Below are positions 39,027 through 47,501 of a DNA stretch of 63,945 nt, piece after piece (position 1 is the first letter of the stretch; the number at the start of each line of letters is the position of its first letter). The stretch spans positions 1-63,945 of the forward strand of contig NZ_JACHIK010000022.1 in NCBI RefSeq assembly GCF_014203155.1, given 5' to 3'. The notes beneath the pieces were generated by a model. That model saw nothing but the letters and a program-made list of their open reading frames with translations. It was not told the origin of the DNA and did not search any database. Source of the stretch: Shinella fusca. Its GTDB lineage: Bacteria; Pseudomonadota; Alphaproteobacteria; Rhizobiales; Rhizobiaceae. Position numbers and translations under genes: made by a program.

Positions 39027-40766
39027 ATGAATGATGTAGCGTCCTCCGACGCGCACATCCGGCTGGGAATGTTCGAAGCGGCGTGCGATATCCTCGCCGC
39101 GGCCGTGATCGTCTATGACAAGAACGACAGCCTCGTCTTCGCCAGCCGCCAGGTCCTGCGCTATTTTCCCATTCCAGCCGATGCGCTGAAGCCGGGAGCG
39201 CGCCTGCGCGACGTGCTCGGCGCCATCTTCGACAGCGGCATGCGCTACGGCCTCGCCCCGGACCAGCGCCATCGCGCGGTCAACCGCGAGGAATGGATCT
39301 CCGCCCAGATCTCCGCCCATTGGCGCGAGCAGTACGACGCCATCGAGCGGCTGAGCCGCGACCGCTGGATCCATTTCCGCAAACGCCGCTTGCCGAACGG
39401 CTACAACGTGACGACGCTCGTCGACGTCTCCGAGCAGAAGAAGCAGGAAGAGCAATGGCGCCTCGACCTGGAGCGCATCGCGCTCACCGAGGAGATCCTG
39501 GAGACGCTGCCGTCACCCATCGTCATCAAGGACCGCAACCTCACCTATATCGCCGCCAACGCCGCCTTCTGCGCGATCTATGACGTCGATGCCGACAGCA
39601 TCGTCGGCCGCTCGATCTGGAGCCTTGCCGACGCCGAGAGCGCCGAGCGCATCGAAACCACCGACCGCTCCGTGCTGGAGACGGGCGAGCCGCATGTCCT
39701 TGCCGAGCATATCGTGCGCGCCGACGGCTCGGACCTCTATGTCATCACCCGCAAGTACCGCATCGGCGCGTCGGGGCACTACGCGCTCGTCACGGTGATG
39801 GAGGACGTCTCCGCGCTGGTTTCGGGCGAGCAGCCGATGACGGATGCCGACGATGCGCTGCTGCGCGTGCCGGGCGGCTTCGTGGAGGCGCAGAACTGCT
39901 TCGATCCGGTGCGCGACGCCGAGCGCCGCCTGCTGCTCGACCAGCTCAATCCCGACGAGCTGCACGCCCTCGCCGGCCGCCGCGTGCTGCTGGTGACGCC
40001 CAATCCGCATATCGAGGATATCCTTCTCGCCGAGTTCAAGGCCCGCGGCGCCGATTGCTGCGCCGTCACCAGCGTGCGCGAGCACGACGCCTTCCTCGCC
40101 CTTGCGGCGGAGGAGGGGCTTGCGATCGACCTGGTCATCGTCGACGACAACCTTTCCGGCCACGAGGCGATCCTGGAGAACGGCCAGGGCATTGCCGTGC
40201 GGCCGATCGCGCCGGACGGCATCGGCCCGGATTTCATGCGCACCCTCGTGGAAGAGCACGAATTGCTGTCGGACGAGGGCTCGCCGCTCGGCGACATCGT
40301 CACGCCCGTCGGCTTTTCCGACGACTGGTACATCGCCACCGACATCTCGACCATGCTGCCGGCCGCCGTCGGCGACGTGGAGGTGCTGGTGGCCGAGGAC
40401 AACCAGATCAACCAGTTCGTCTTCTCGCAGATTCTCGAGGGCATGGGCGTCTCGCACCGCATCGCCGAGAATGGCGAGGAGGCCGTCATGCTCTGGCGCA
40501 AGCACCAGCCGCGCCTCGTCCTGATGGACATCTCCATGCCCGTGATGAACGGCATCGACGCCGCTCTGGAGATCCGCGAGGCGGAAAAAGGCACCGGAAC
40601 CCGCACGCCCATCGTCGCCGTCACGGCGCAGGCGCTCAACGTCGACATGCAGAACTGCATGGATGCCGGCATGGACGACTACATCACCAAGCCGGTCAGC
40701 CCCGACATGATCGAGGCCATCTACCGGCGCTATGCGGCCGAGAAGCCCCAGAAATCTGTCGCCTAG
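39027..40766 (+). CDS. PAS-PAS-receiver signalling protein without a kinase domain
   Basis: A 579-aa cytoplasmic protein. Residues 15-140 form a PAS-like domain (PAS-7 type) and 150-265 a second PAS. About 317-405 resembles a degenerate receiver (VLLVTPNP, then VIVDDNLSG). The C-terminal receiver (452-573) is complete: acidic pair AEDNQ, phospho-acceptor Asp501 in VLMDISMPVMNG, Thr in VAVTAQA, and Lys555 in ITKPV. No HisKA or HATPase domain lies between, so it must be phosphorylated by another kinase or act in a phosphorelay. The ATG at 39027 has GGCGAGG upstream; in-frame ATGs at 38958 and 38880 are alternatives. It is followed by a GGDEF-EAL gene. Confidence 0.85.
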   Translation: MNDVASSDAHIRLGMFEAACDILAAAVIVYDKNDSLVFASRQVLRYFPIPADALKPGARLRDVLGAIFDSGMRYGLAPDQRHRAVNREEWISAQISAHWREQYDAIERLSRDRWIHFRKRRLPNGYNVTTLVDVSEQKKQEEQWRLDLERIALTEEILETLPSPIVIKDRNLTYIAANAAFCAIYDVDADSIVGRSIWSLADAESAERIETTDRSVLETGEPHVLAEHIVRADGSDLYVITRKYRIGASGHYALVTVMEDVSALVSGEQPMTDADDALLRVPGGFVEAQNCFDPVRDAERRLLLDQLNPDELHALAGRRVLLVTPNPHIEDILLAEFKARGADCCAVTSVREHDAFLALAAEEGLAIDLVIVDDNLSGHEAILENGQGIAVRPIAPDGIGPDFMRTLVEEHELLSDEGSPLGDIVTPVGFSDDWYIATDISTMLPAAVGDVEVLVAEDNQINQFVFSQILEGMGVSHRIAENGEEAVMLWRKHQPRLVLMDISMPVMNGIDAALEIREAEKGTGTRTPIVAVTAQALNVDMQNCMDAGMDDYITKPVSPDMIEAIYRRYAAEKPQKSVA

Positions 40767-40907
40767 GTTGAGCAGGGCCGGTCAACTCCCCAGATTTGGG
40801 GAGGCAGGTGGGCAGGACTGACGATCGCTTGCTATGCTTTTGTTAACAGTCATGCCTCATCGTGGGAAAATAATCGGAAGGCCAGGTGCAAGTACGGGAA
40901 ATCATTG

Positions 40908-42263
40908 ATGAAGTCTGCTGACCATGCGGCGCTGGACGTTTCCCAGACTGACCTCCATGCCATGGCCTATACCGATCCGCTGACGGGGCTGGGCAATCTC
41001 TACCGCCTGCGCGACAAGGTCCGCCAGATCGCGCGCGAGCGCGAGGAGGATCCCGCGCCCTTCGCCATCGGCATCGCCAATCTCGACGGCTTCAAGCCCA
41101 TCAACGATCTTTTCGGCCCGCGCGCGGGCGACGAGATCCTCTGCCAGGTCGCCCATCGCCTGAAAGCCTGCATCCCGGACGGGGCGACCGTCACGCGCCA
41201 CGGCGGCGACGAGTTCGCCTTCGTGCTGCCGCTCGTCTTCGAGCGCAAGGGCGCGGAGAAGATCGGCCAGATGCTGCGCGAGGTGCTGTCGGCCCCCTTC
41301 GACCTCGGCGACCGCAATGTGCGGCTTTCCGCCTCCTTCGGCTTTGCCATCTTCCCCTTCGCCGGCGAGGACTTCGCCGAGCTCCTGAAGAGCGCCGACA
41401 CCGCGCTCTACCGCTCCAAGCGCCGCGGGCGCGGGCAGATCACCGTCTATTCGCAGGAGATCGCCCAGGAGATGAAGCGGGCGACGCAGCTCGAGCAGGC
41501 GCTGCGCAACGCCATCATCGCCAACGAGGTGGACGTGCATTTCCAGCCGATCGTCAGCCTGCGCGACGATGCGGTCGTCGGCTTCGAGGCGCTCGCCCGC
41601 TGGTGCGATGCCGATCTCGGCTATGTCTCGCCGGCGGCCTTCGTGCCGCTCGCGGAAGAGCGCGGCTTCATCGACGCGCTCTCCGACACGCTGCTGCGCA
41701 AGGCGGCGGAGGCCGCGCTCTCCTGGCCGCGCGAGCTCTTCCTGTCCTTCAATCTCTCCTCCGCCCAGTTGATGGATCCGAAGACGGCCTTCAACACGCT
41801 GGCGATCCTCAACCGCGTCGGGCTCGATCCGCGCCGGCTGGAGCTGGAGATCACCGAGACCGCCGTGATGACGGATGCCGACACGGCGCAGAAGATCGTC
41901 GGCGAACTGCGCGCGGCGGGCGTGCGCATCTCGCTCGACGATTTCGGCACCGGCCAGTCGAGCCTCGGGCGCCTGCGCGACTTCACCTTCGACAAGGTCA
42001 AGATCGACCGCGCCTTCGTCTCGCGCATCTCCAACGACAAGGCGTCGGAACACATCATCAAGGCCATCGTCGCCATGTGCGAGGGACTGGACCTTTCGGT
42101 CGTCGCCGAGGGCATCGAGGATTTCTCCGAGGCGCTGAAATTGAAGGCGCTCGGCTGCGGCATGGGGCAGGGCTATTTCTACGGCAAGCCGGCCGACGCC
42201 GTCGCCACCATGCGCTACCTCTCCGACCGCTATGTCAGCGTCGAAAGCCGTGCCGTCTCCTGA
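40908..42263 (+). CDS. GGDEF-EAL c-di-GMP turnover protein
   Basis: A 451-aa soluble protein with a diguanylate cyclase domain (about 20-180) and a phosphodiesterase domain (about 190-445). The GGDEF motif is intact (RHGGDEFAFV near residue 99) and so is EAL (GFEALARW near 227), with NLSSAQL, ELEITETAV, LDDFGTGQSSL and AEGIE. No sensor domain is present. The ATG at 40908 follows GGGAA; the preceding in-frame TTG is unlikely. It starts 141 bp after the PAS-receiver gene and 111 bp before the PilZ gene, in the same direction. Confidence 0.95.
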   Translation: MKSADHAALDVSQTDLHAMAYTDPLTGLGNLYRLRDKVRQIAREREEDPAPFAIGIANLDGFKPINDLFGPRAGDEILCQVAHRLKACIPDGATVTRHGGDEFAFVLPLVFERKGAEKIGQMLREVLSAPFDLGDRNVRLSASFGFAIFPFAGEDFAELLKSADTALYRSKRRGRGQITVYSQEIAQEMKRATQLEQALRNAIIANEVDVHFQPIVSLRDDAVVGFEALARWCDADLGYVSPAAFVPLAEERGFIDALSDTLLRKAAEAALSWPRELFLSFNLSSAQLMDPKTAFNTLAILNRVGLDPRRLELEITETAVMTDADTAQKIVGELRAAGVRISLDDFGTGQSSLGRLRDFTFDKVKIDRAFVSRISNDKASEHIIKAIVAMCEGLDLSVVAEGIEDFSEALKLKALGCGMGQGYFYGKPADAVATMRYLSDRYVSVESRAVS

Positions 42264-42374
42264 GGCGAACCTGTCCCCGAACGGGCCAGTTCGCTAAAAT
42301 TGCATCCTTTTCCTTAGCGGCAAGGCAATCGGTGCCGGGTATGCTTCCCCCCACGACAACAATGGGGAAGAGGG

Positions 42375-42710
42375 ATGGCGACGATCAAGGACATGCCCAC
42401 CCGGACGAACGATCGTTCCAGGGTCCGCATTTTCGCAACGGTCAAGGTGATGCATCAGTCGACGCGCGCGCGCGTCGTCGACCTTTCGCCGACCGGAATG
42501 GCCTTCGACGTGGAAAAGCCGATCCAGGCGCTGGCCGGCCAGATGGTGACGGTGGAGAGCGAGGAGCTCGGCCGCCTCACCGGAACGGTGCGCTGGTATT
42601 CCAACGGCCGCCTCGGCATCCAGTACAAGCTGTCGACCAATGCGCTGGCGCAGATCACCTCCTATTTCCGCTTCTTCCACGAGGAAGTGCGGCCGGTGCT
42701 GCGGCGCTGA
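42375..42710 (+). CDS. PilZ domain protein
   Basis: A 111-aa single-domain c-di-GMP receptor. The binding signature is present as RSRVR (about 15-19) and DLSPTGMAF (about 37-45), the RxxxR and (D/N)xSxxG motifs. It would bind c-di-GMP and act on a partner protein. Its place directly after a GGDEF-EAL gene suggests a local signalling chain. GGAAGAGGG sits just before the ATG. Confidence 0.9.
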   Translation: MATIKDMPTRTNDRSRVRIFATVKVMHQSTRARVVDLSPTGMAFDVEKPIQALAGQMVTVESEELGRLTGTVRWYSNGRLGIQYKLSTNALAQITSYFRFFHEEVRPVLRR

Positions 42711-42733
42711 AGACTTCCTGTCGCATCCGGAGC

Positions 42734-42876
42734 TGCCCCTCACCCTAACCCTCTCCCCGCAAGCGGGGAGAGGGGACTTGCCTTGCGGGCGGGCATTGCT
42801 TGAGGAAACCGGCACCTCCTGTTTCCTTCGCCCCGCTTGCGGGGAGAAGGTGGCCGGCAGGCCGGATGAGGGGCAG
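42734..42876. repeat. Palindromic repeat of the CCCCGCAAGCGGGG family, copy 2
   Basis: Left arm TGCCCCTCACCCTAACCCTC then TCCCCGCAAGCGGGGAGAGG; centre with GCTTGAGGAAACCGGCACC; right arm CCCCGCTTGCGGGGAGAAGG then GGATGAGGGGCAG. The centre matches that of the copy at 63.8 kb. It fills the gap between the PilZ and LysR genes. Confidence 0.9.
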
Positions 42877-42908
42877 GCTTCAAACATTGAAGGGAAAAGC
42901 CCGCATCC

Positions 42909-43838
42909 TCAACCCGTTTCCCTCCGGCTCAGCCGTCCTTCCTCCACCAGCCAGTCGCGCACGCGGCGGGCGGGGCCGTTGAGCTCGCGCGAGCGGGGCC
43001 AGACGACGTAGAAGCCGGCGTCCTGCATGGTGAGGGCATGGCCGCCGACGGGAACGAGCGCGCCGGAGCGCACCTGGCCCTCGATGAGGTGCTGCCAGCC
43101 GAGCGCCACGCCTTCGCCCGAAAGCACCGCCTGGATGACCAGCACATAATCGTTGATGGCGAGCCGGCGCGCCTGCGGCGGGTAGCGCACGCCGGCGCTG
43201 GCGAACCAGTGAGGCCAGTCGCAGGCCGACCGGACCGGCTCTTCCAGATGGATGAGCGGCAGTTTCAGCAGCGCTTCCGGCGTCTGCGGGTTCCCGTGGC
43301 TTTCCACGAAGGCGGGGCTCGCCACGGCGGTGATGACCTCCGGCGCCAGCAGCGCGGCATGGTAGCGCGGCCATTTGCCGGGATCCCCGCCGCGGATGGC
43401 GAGCGGGATCGGCTCCTCGTCGAGATCGAGGTCGCGCACGCTGGTCTGGATGCGAAGGTCGATGTCCGGCAGGTCGGCGCGCAGCTTGGCGAGCCGCGGC
43501 AGCATCCACATCGAGGCGAAGGCGGTGGAGGCGGCGAGCGTCACGTTCGCCTCGCGCCCCTTGGCGCGGATGTCCTCGGCCGATTTCTGGATGCGCGAGA
43601 GGCCGAGCGTCACGTCCGCATGGAAGCGCTCGCCGGCATCCGTCAGTTCCACGGCGCGGTGGACGCGGTGGAAGAGCGCGACGCCGAGCTGTTCCTCCAG
43701 GTTGCGCACCGCATAGGAAACGGCCGCCTGCGTCATGCCGAGCTCGTGAGCGGCGCGGGTGAAATTCTGGTGCCGCCCGGCCGCCTCGAAGATGATGAGG
43801 CTGGAGGCGGAGGGAAGGAGACGGCGCAGAGTTTCCAT
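42909..43838 (-). CDS. LysR-family transcriptional regulator (GcvA-like)
   Basis: A 309-aa LysR-type regulator. The winged helix-turn-helix is at about 15-75 (NFTRAAHELGMTQAAVSYAVRNLEEQLG). A periplasmic-binding-protein-like effector domain covers about 95-300, with WMLPRLAKL and the GEGVALGW segment. It is divergent from the MttB-family gene, 88 bp away. The gap holds an AT-rich stretch (TATAGTATCGAAAACTTTTT) in the place expected for a LysR binding site. It probably controls that gene. Confidence 0.92.
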   Translation of the reverse strand: METLRRLLPSASSLIIFEAAGRHQNFTRAAHELGMTQAAVSYAVRNLEEQLGVALFHRVHRAVELTDAGERFHADVTLGLSRIQKSAEDIRAKGREANVTLAASTAFASMWMLPRLAKLRADLPDIDLRIQTSVRDLDLDEEPIPLAIRGGDPGKWPRYHAALLAPEVITAVASPAFVESHGNPQTPEALLKLPLIHLEEPVRSACDWPHWFASAGVRYPPQARRLAINDYVLVIQAVLSGEGVALGWQHLIEGQVRSGALVPVGGHALTMQDAGFYVVWPRSRELNGPARRVRDWLVEEGRLSRRETG

Positions 43839-43926
43839 AAACTGAGCTTATAGTATCGAAAACTTTTTTCCAGCGTTACAACGTGCGCATTCGCGCCTAG
43901 CCTCATCCTGAATTATGGAGGACTTC

Positions 43927-45468
43927 ATGGGTGAGGCAGCAGTGAGCGAAGCGCCGGCAAGGCGGAGCAGGGGCACGCGGCGGGACAATGCGGCAAAGCC
44001 TCTGGGCGTGCCCTATATCGTGCGGGGCATCCCGACCTACGACGTGCTGTCGGAGGAGAACCTGCAGAAGGTCGAGCGGACGGCGGACCGCATCCTCGCC
44101 GAGGTCGGCATCGAGTTCCGCGACGATCCCGCCGTGCTCGACCACTGGAAGCGGGCCGGTGCGAAGGTCGAGGGCGTCCTGGTGCGCTTCGAGCCCGGCA
44201 TGCTGCGCGAGATCGTCTCCTCCGCGCCCGCCGAGTTCACCCAATACGCCCGCAATCCGGTAAACAACGTGCAGATCGGCGGGAAGAACGTCGTCTTCTC
44301 GCCCGCCTACGGCTCGCCCTTCGTCATGGACCTCGACAAAGGCCGGCGCTACGGCACGCTGGAGGATTTCCGCAACTTCATCAAGCTCGCCCAGTCGAGC
44401 CCCTGGCTGCACCATTCCGGCGGCACGATCTGCGAGCCGGTCGACATCCCGGTGAACAAGCGCCACCTCGACATGGTCTACAGCCATATCAGGTATTCCG
44501 ACCGGCCCTTCATGGGCTCGATCACGGCGGAGGAGCGCGCCGAGGATTCCATCGACATGGCGCGTATCCTGTTCGGCGCCGATTTCGTCGATCGGAACTG
44601 CGTCATCCTCGGCAATGTCAACGTCAACTCGCCGCTCGTCTGGGACGGCACGATGACGAAGTCGCTGCGCGCCTATGCCCGCGCCAACCAGGCCGCCGTC
44701 ATCGTGCCCTTCATCCTCGGTGGCGCGATGGGGCCGGTGACGAATGCCGGCGCCATCGCCCAGTCCTTCGCCGAAACGCTTGCCGGCTGCGCGCTGACGC
44801 AGCTCGAAAGGAAGGGCGCGCCGGTCATCTTCGGCAACTTCCTCTCCTCCATGTCGCTGCGCTCGGGCTCGCCCACCTTCGGCACGCCGGAGCCGGCCAT
44901 CGGCTCCATGGTCGTCGGCCAGCTCGCTCGCCGGCTGAACCTGCCGCTGCGCTGCGCCGGCAACTTCTCCAATTCCAAGCTGCCGGACGGGCAGGCCATG
45001 CAGGAGGGGCTGATGTCCATGCTGTCGGCCGTCCATTGCGGGGCCAACTTCATCCTGCATTCGGCCGGCTTCCTCGACGGCCTTCTCTCCATGTCCTACG
45101 AGAAGTTCGTGATGGATGCGGATGTCTGCGGCGCGCTGCATTCCTATCTTGCCGGCGTCACGGTGGACGACAATGCGCTGGCGCTCGATGCGTTCCTGGA
45201 AGTGGGCCCCGGCCACCATTTCCTCGGCTGCGACCACACGATGCGCAACTACCAGACGGCCTTCTGGGATTCGACGCTCTCCGACAACGAGCCCTTCGAG
45301 AAATGGAGCGAGGAGGGCGGCTCGACCGACATGGCCACCCGCGCCAACCGCCAGTGGAAGAAGACGCTCGCCGAATACAAGGCCCCGCCGCTGGACGAGG
45401 GCATCGACGAGGCACTTTGCGACTACATGGAGCGTAAGAAGCGGTCGATGGCGGACGCCTGGTATTGA
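43927..45468 (+). CDS. MttB-family (trimethylamine methyltransferase-like) protein, non-pyrrolysine
   Basis: A 513-aa protein of the MttB superfamily, whose members transfer methyl groups from quaternary or tertiary amines to a corrinoid protein. There is no in-frame amber codon in the body of the gene, so it belongs to the non-pyrrolysine branch (which includes glycine betaine and carnitine methyltransferases in other bacteria). Visible blocks are DRILAEVGIEFRDDP near the N-terminus, PFILGGAMGPVTNAGA mid-way and the LSAVHCGANFILHSAGF segment. The ATG at 43927 has a GGAGG with ideal spacing; the ATG at 43915 does not. No corrinoid protein or activase gene is adjacent. The divergent LysR gene is probably its regulator. 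Confidence 0.9.
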   Translation: MGEAAVSEAPARRSRGTRRDNAAKPLGVPYIVRGIPTYDVLSEENLQKVERTADRILAEVGIEFRDDPAVLDHWKRAGAKVEGVLVRFEPGMLREIVSSAPAEFTQYARNPVNNVQIGGKNVVFSPAYGSPFVMDLDKGRRYGTLEDFRNFIKLAQSSPWLHHSGGTICEPVDIPVNKRHLDMVYSHIRYSDRPFMGSITAEERAEDSIDMARILFGADFVDRNCVILGNVNVNSPLVWDGTMTKSLRAYARANQAAVIVPFILGGAMGPVTNAGAIAQSFAETLAGCALTQLERKGAPVIFGNFLSSMSLRSGSPTFGTPEPAIGSMVVGQLARRLNLPLRCAGNFSNSKLPDGQAMQEGLMSMLSAVHCGANFILHSAGFLDGLLSMSYEKFVMDADVCGALHSYLAGVTVDDNALALDAFLEVGPGHHFLGCDHTMRNYQTAFWDSTLSDNEPFEKWSEEGGSTDMATRANRQWKKTLAEYKAPPLDEGIDEALCDYMERKKRSMADAWY

Positions 45469-45489
45469 CGATGCGTGGGGGTGGACTCA

Positions 45490-45643
45490 CCCCCCTCTGC
45501 CCTGCCGGGCATCTCCCCCACAAGGGGGGAGATCGGCCAGAAGCGTGCCCTATGCTTAAACTGCTACGTCAACGATGGGCGAAACATAGCTCCATCCAAT
45601 CTCCCCCCTTGTGGGGGAGATGTCCGGCAGGACAGAGGGGGGT
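45490..45643. repeat. RIME-like long palindromic repeat, copy D
   Basis: Same arms as copies A-C, with the right arm slightly changed (GTCCGGCAGGACAGAGGGGGG). The centre is in the opposite orientation: its complement begins GATTGGATGGAGC and contains TTTCGCCCAT as in copy B. Confidence 0.9.
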
Positions 45644-45662
45644 ATCTCGCCCGCGAGCGCAC

Positions 45663-45695
45663 GAAAAACCCGGCAGCGCAGGGGACGCTGCCGGG
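45663..45695 (-). terminator. Terminator of the PRC-barrel gene
   Basis: On the minus strand CCCGGCAGCG pairs with CGCTGCCGGG, followed by TTTTTCG. It lies 25 bp after the stop. Confidence 0.9.
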
Positions 45696-45719
45696 CGGAG
45701 GTCAGAGGGGTTGGCCGGG

Positions 45720-46463
45720 TTATTCGGCCGGCTGGGTCGTGGCCGGGGCCGTGCCCGTGGTCGTCGACGAGGTGGTCGCGTTGTCGACCGGGGCGTTGGC
45801 CTGGCGTTCGGCGACCTGCTGCGCCTTGGTCTTGAATTCCGGCGCTGCCTGCAGGCTTTCGGCGGTCTCGGTCGTCGTCAGCTTGACGTCGTCGGAGTCC
45901 GGGACCTGCGTGATCGAGATCGTGTCGAACGGCACGGCCACCCACTTTTCGCCGATGCCCAGGAAGCCGCCGACACCGATGACGGCTGCGGTGATGCCGC
46001 CATCCTTCTCCATGATCAGGTCGGAGATCTTGCCGATGCTTTCGTCGGCGCTGTTGTAGACCGCCTGGCCGATATAGGTGTTGGCGCTGATCTGGTCGTC
46101 GGTCTGGGCCGTCAGATAGCTTTCACCGGCGGCCGGAGCCTGCGCGGTATCCTCGCTCGGCGTTGCGGGGGTCTGCGCCGTGTCCGTATTGTCGGTGCCG
46201 GTTGCCGGCGTCTGGGCCGTATCCGTGTTGTCCGTGCCGGTGGCCGGGGTCTGCGCGGTGTCTTCGCTCGGCGTTGCCGCATCGGGGTTTGCGGCGGTAT
46301 CGCCCGGCGTGGTGCCGGTGGCGGCGTCACCGTTCATCGGCTGCTGGTCCATGGTCTGGGTCTGGGCCGGCTGGGTATTGTCCTGCGCATAAGCTGCCGG
46401 AGCAATGGCCGCGCCCAGGAAAAGTGCACCAGCGGCAACGGAAGTGAGAAATTTATTGGTCAT
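45720..46463 (-). CDS. Exported PRC-barrel domain protein with Thr/Ala/Asp-rich repeats
   Basis: A 247-aa secreted or periplasmic protein. The signal peptide covers residues 1-26 (ending AYAQ). A low-complexity region (about 30-120) rich in Thr, Pro, Asp and Gln contains a 13-residue repeat (TGTDNTDTAQTPA, two exact copies plus related ones). A PRC-barrel domain follows (about 120-210), with IGKISDLIMEKDG and AAVIGVGGFLGIGEKWVAVPF. PRC barrels are protein- or RNA-contact domains; in rhizobia many such exported proteins of unknown role exist. It has its own terminator and probably its own promoter. Confidence 0.88.
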   Translation of the reverse strand: MTNKFLTSVAAGALFLGAAIAPAAYAQDNTQPAQTQTMDQQPMNGDAATGTTPGDTAANPDAATPSEDTAQTPATGTDNTDTAQTPATGTDNTDTAQTPATPSEDTAQAPAAGESYLTAQTDDQISANTYIGQAVYNSADESIGKISDLIMEKDGGITAAVIGVGGFLGIGEKWVAVPFDTISITQVPDSDDVKLTTTETAESLQAAPEFKTKAQQVAERQANAPVDNATTSSTTTGTAPATTQPAE

Positions 46464-46616
46464 CGTGAACCTGCCTTTCGTCTCGTTGGCATCAAGGCGC
46501 GGCGCGGTTTCGAATACCTGTTCCGCGCCGGCTGATGGACAAGGAACGATGTCCCCCCGGTTTGGTTCCGATGAAAATTGCCCTCTTTTTGATGACAGCC
46601 ATGCAGGAGAGGCGGT

Positions 46617-47501
46617 TCAGAGCGCGAATTTCGGCTCGAACCGCCCCTTGACCGCAATGCCGAGCTCGAAGGTCTTGCCGGCATCCGGGTCGGCGCGGCG
46701 GGCCGCCGCGTCCATGTCCTGCCAGGCGGAGGTGACGAGCAGCCGGTCGGCCTTCGGCCCGATGAAGGCCGGGCAGCTCGATTGCGTGGCCGGCACGGCG
46801 TAGCGGGCGATCTTCGTGCCGTCCGGCCGGTAGACCTCGACGGCGCCGATGCCCCAGCGGGCGTTCCAGATGAGCCCGTCCGCATCGCAGACCGCCCCGT
46901 CCACGTCTCCCGGCGTGCCGCTCTCGTCGCTGAGCACCTGCGGGTCCCCGGTCGGAAGGCCGGTCGCAGGATCGAGCGCCACGCGCATCAGCAGGTTGAG
47001 GGCCGAATCGGTGAAGTAGCCCGTGCCGCCGTCCGGCGAGAAGCAGATGGCGTTCGGGATGGTGATGCCGGAATAGAGCTCCGTCACCCGCTCGCCTGCG
47101 ACATGGTAGATCGCGCCGGCATTCTTTTCCGCCCCGCGGCCCATCGTGCTCGCCCAGAGCGCGCCGGAGGGGTGCACGCGCCCGTCGTTGGAGCGGTTCT
47201 GCGGCTTGTCCTCGAGCTTGGCGAAGGGCGTCAGCCGGCCGTCCGCGACATGCCGGACGAAGAGCCCCTGGTCGGAGACGATCAACTGGCGCTCCGCGTC
47301 GATGACGGCGAGCACGCTGCCGAGGAAGGGCAGGTCGTGCACGGCTTTGGTCATGGTCGCAAGGTGAAGCTCATGCAGCTTCTGCCCGCGGATGTCGAAC
47401 CAGAAGGCCTTGCCGCTTGCGGGGTCGTAGCTCGGGCCTTCGCCGAGCTGGCAGTCGGTCTCGCAGAGGATGCGGCCGGTAAAGGCGTGGGTTTCGATCA
47501 T
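46617..47501 (-). CDS. SMP-30/gluconolactonase-family lactonase
   Basis: A 294-aa six-bladed propeller hydrolase. The metal-binding residues of the family are present: Glu21 in LGEGP, Asn and Asp in RSNDGRV, Asn in IPNAICF, and Asp in PGDVDGAVCD. It probably opens sugar lactones made by the SDR encoded upstream. It is the last gene of the dgo operon; its start overlaps the dgoA stop by four bases. The lactone is likely a hexonate lactone such as galactonolactone; this is inferred from neighbours. Confidence 0.92.
   Translation of the reverse strand: MIETHAFTGRILCETDCQLGEGPSYDPASGKAFWFDIRGQKLHELHLATMTKAVHDLPFLGSVLAVIDAERQLIVSDQGLFVRHVADGRLTPFAKLEDKPQNRSNDGRVHPSGALWASTMGRGAEKNAGAIYHVAGERVTELYSGITIPNAICFSPDGGTGYFTDSALNLLMRVALDPATGLPTGDPQVLSDESGTPGDVDGAVCDADGLIWNARWGIGAVEVYRPDGTKIARYAVPATQSSCPAFIGPKADRLLVTSAWQDMDAAARRADPDAGKTFELGIAVKGRFEPKFAL

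Noticed and set aside
43927..45468. Pyrrolysine-containing trimethylamine methyltransferase
   Set aside because: No in-frame TAG occurs inside the gene, and no pyrrolysine genes are seen.
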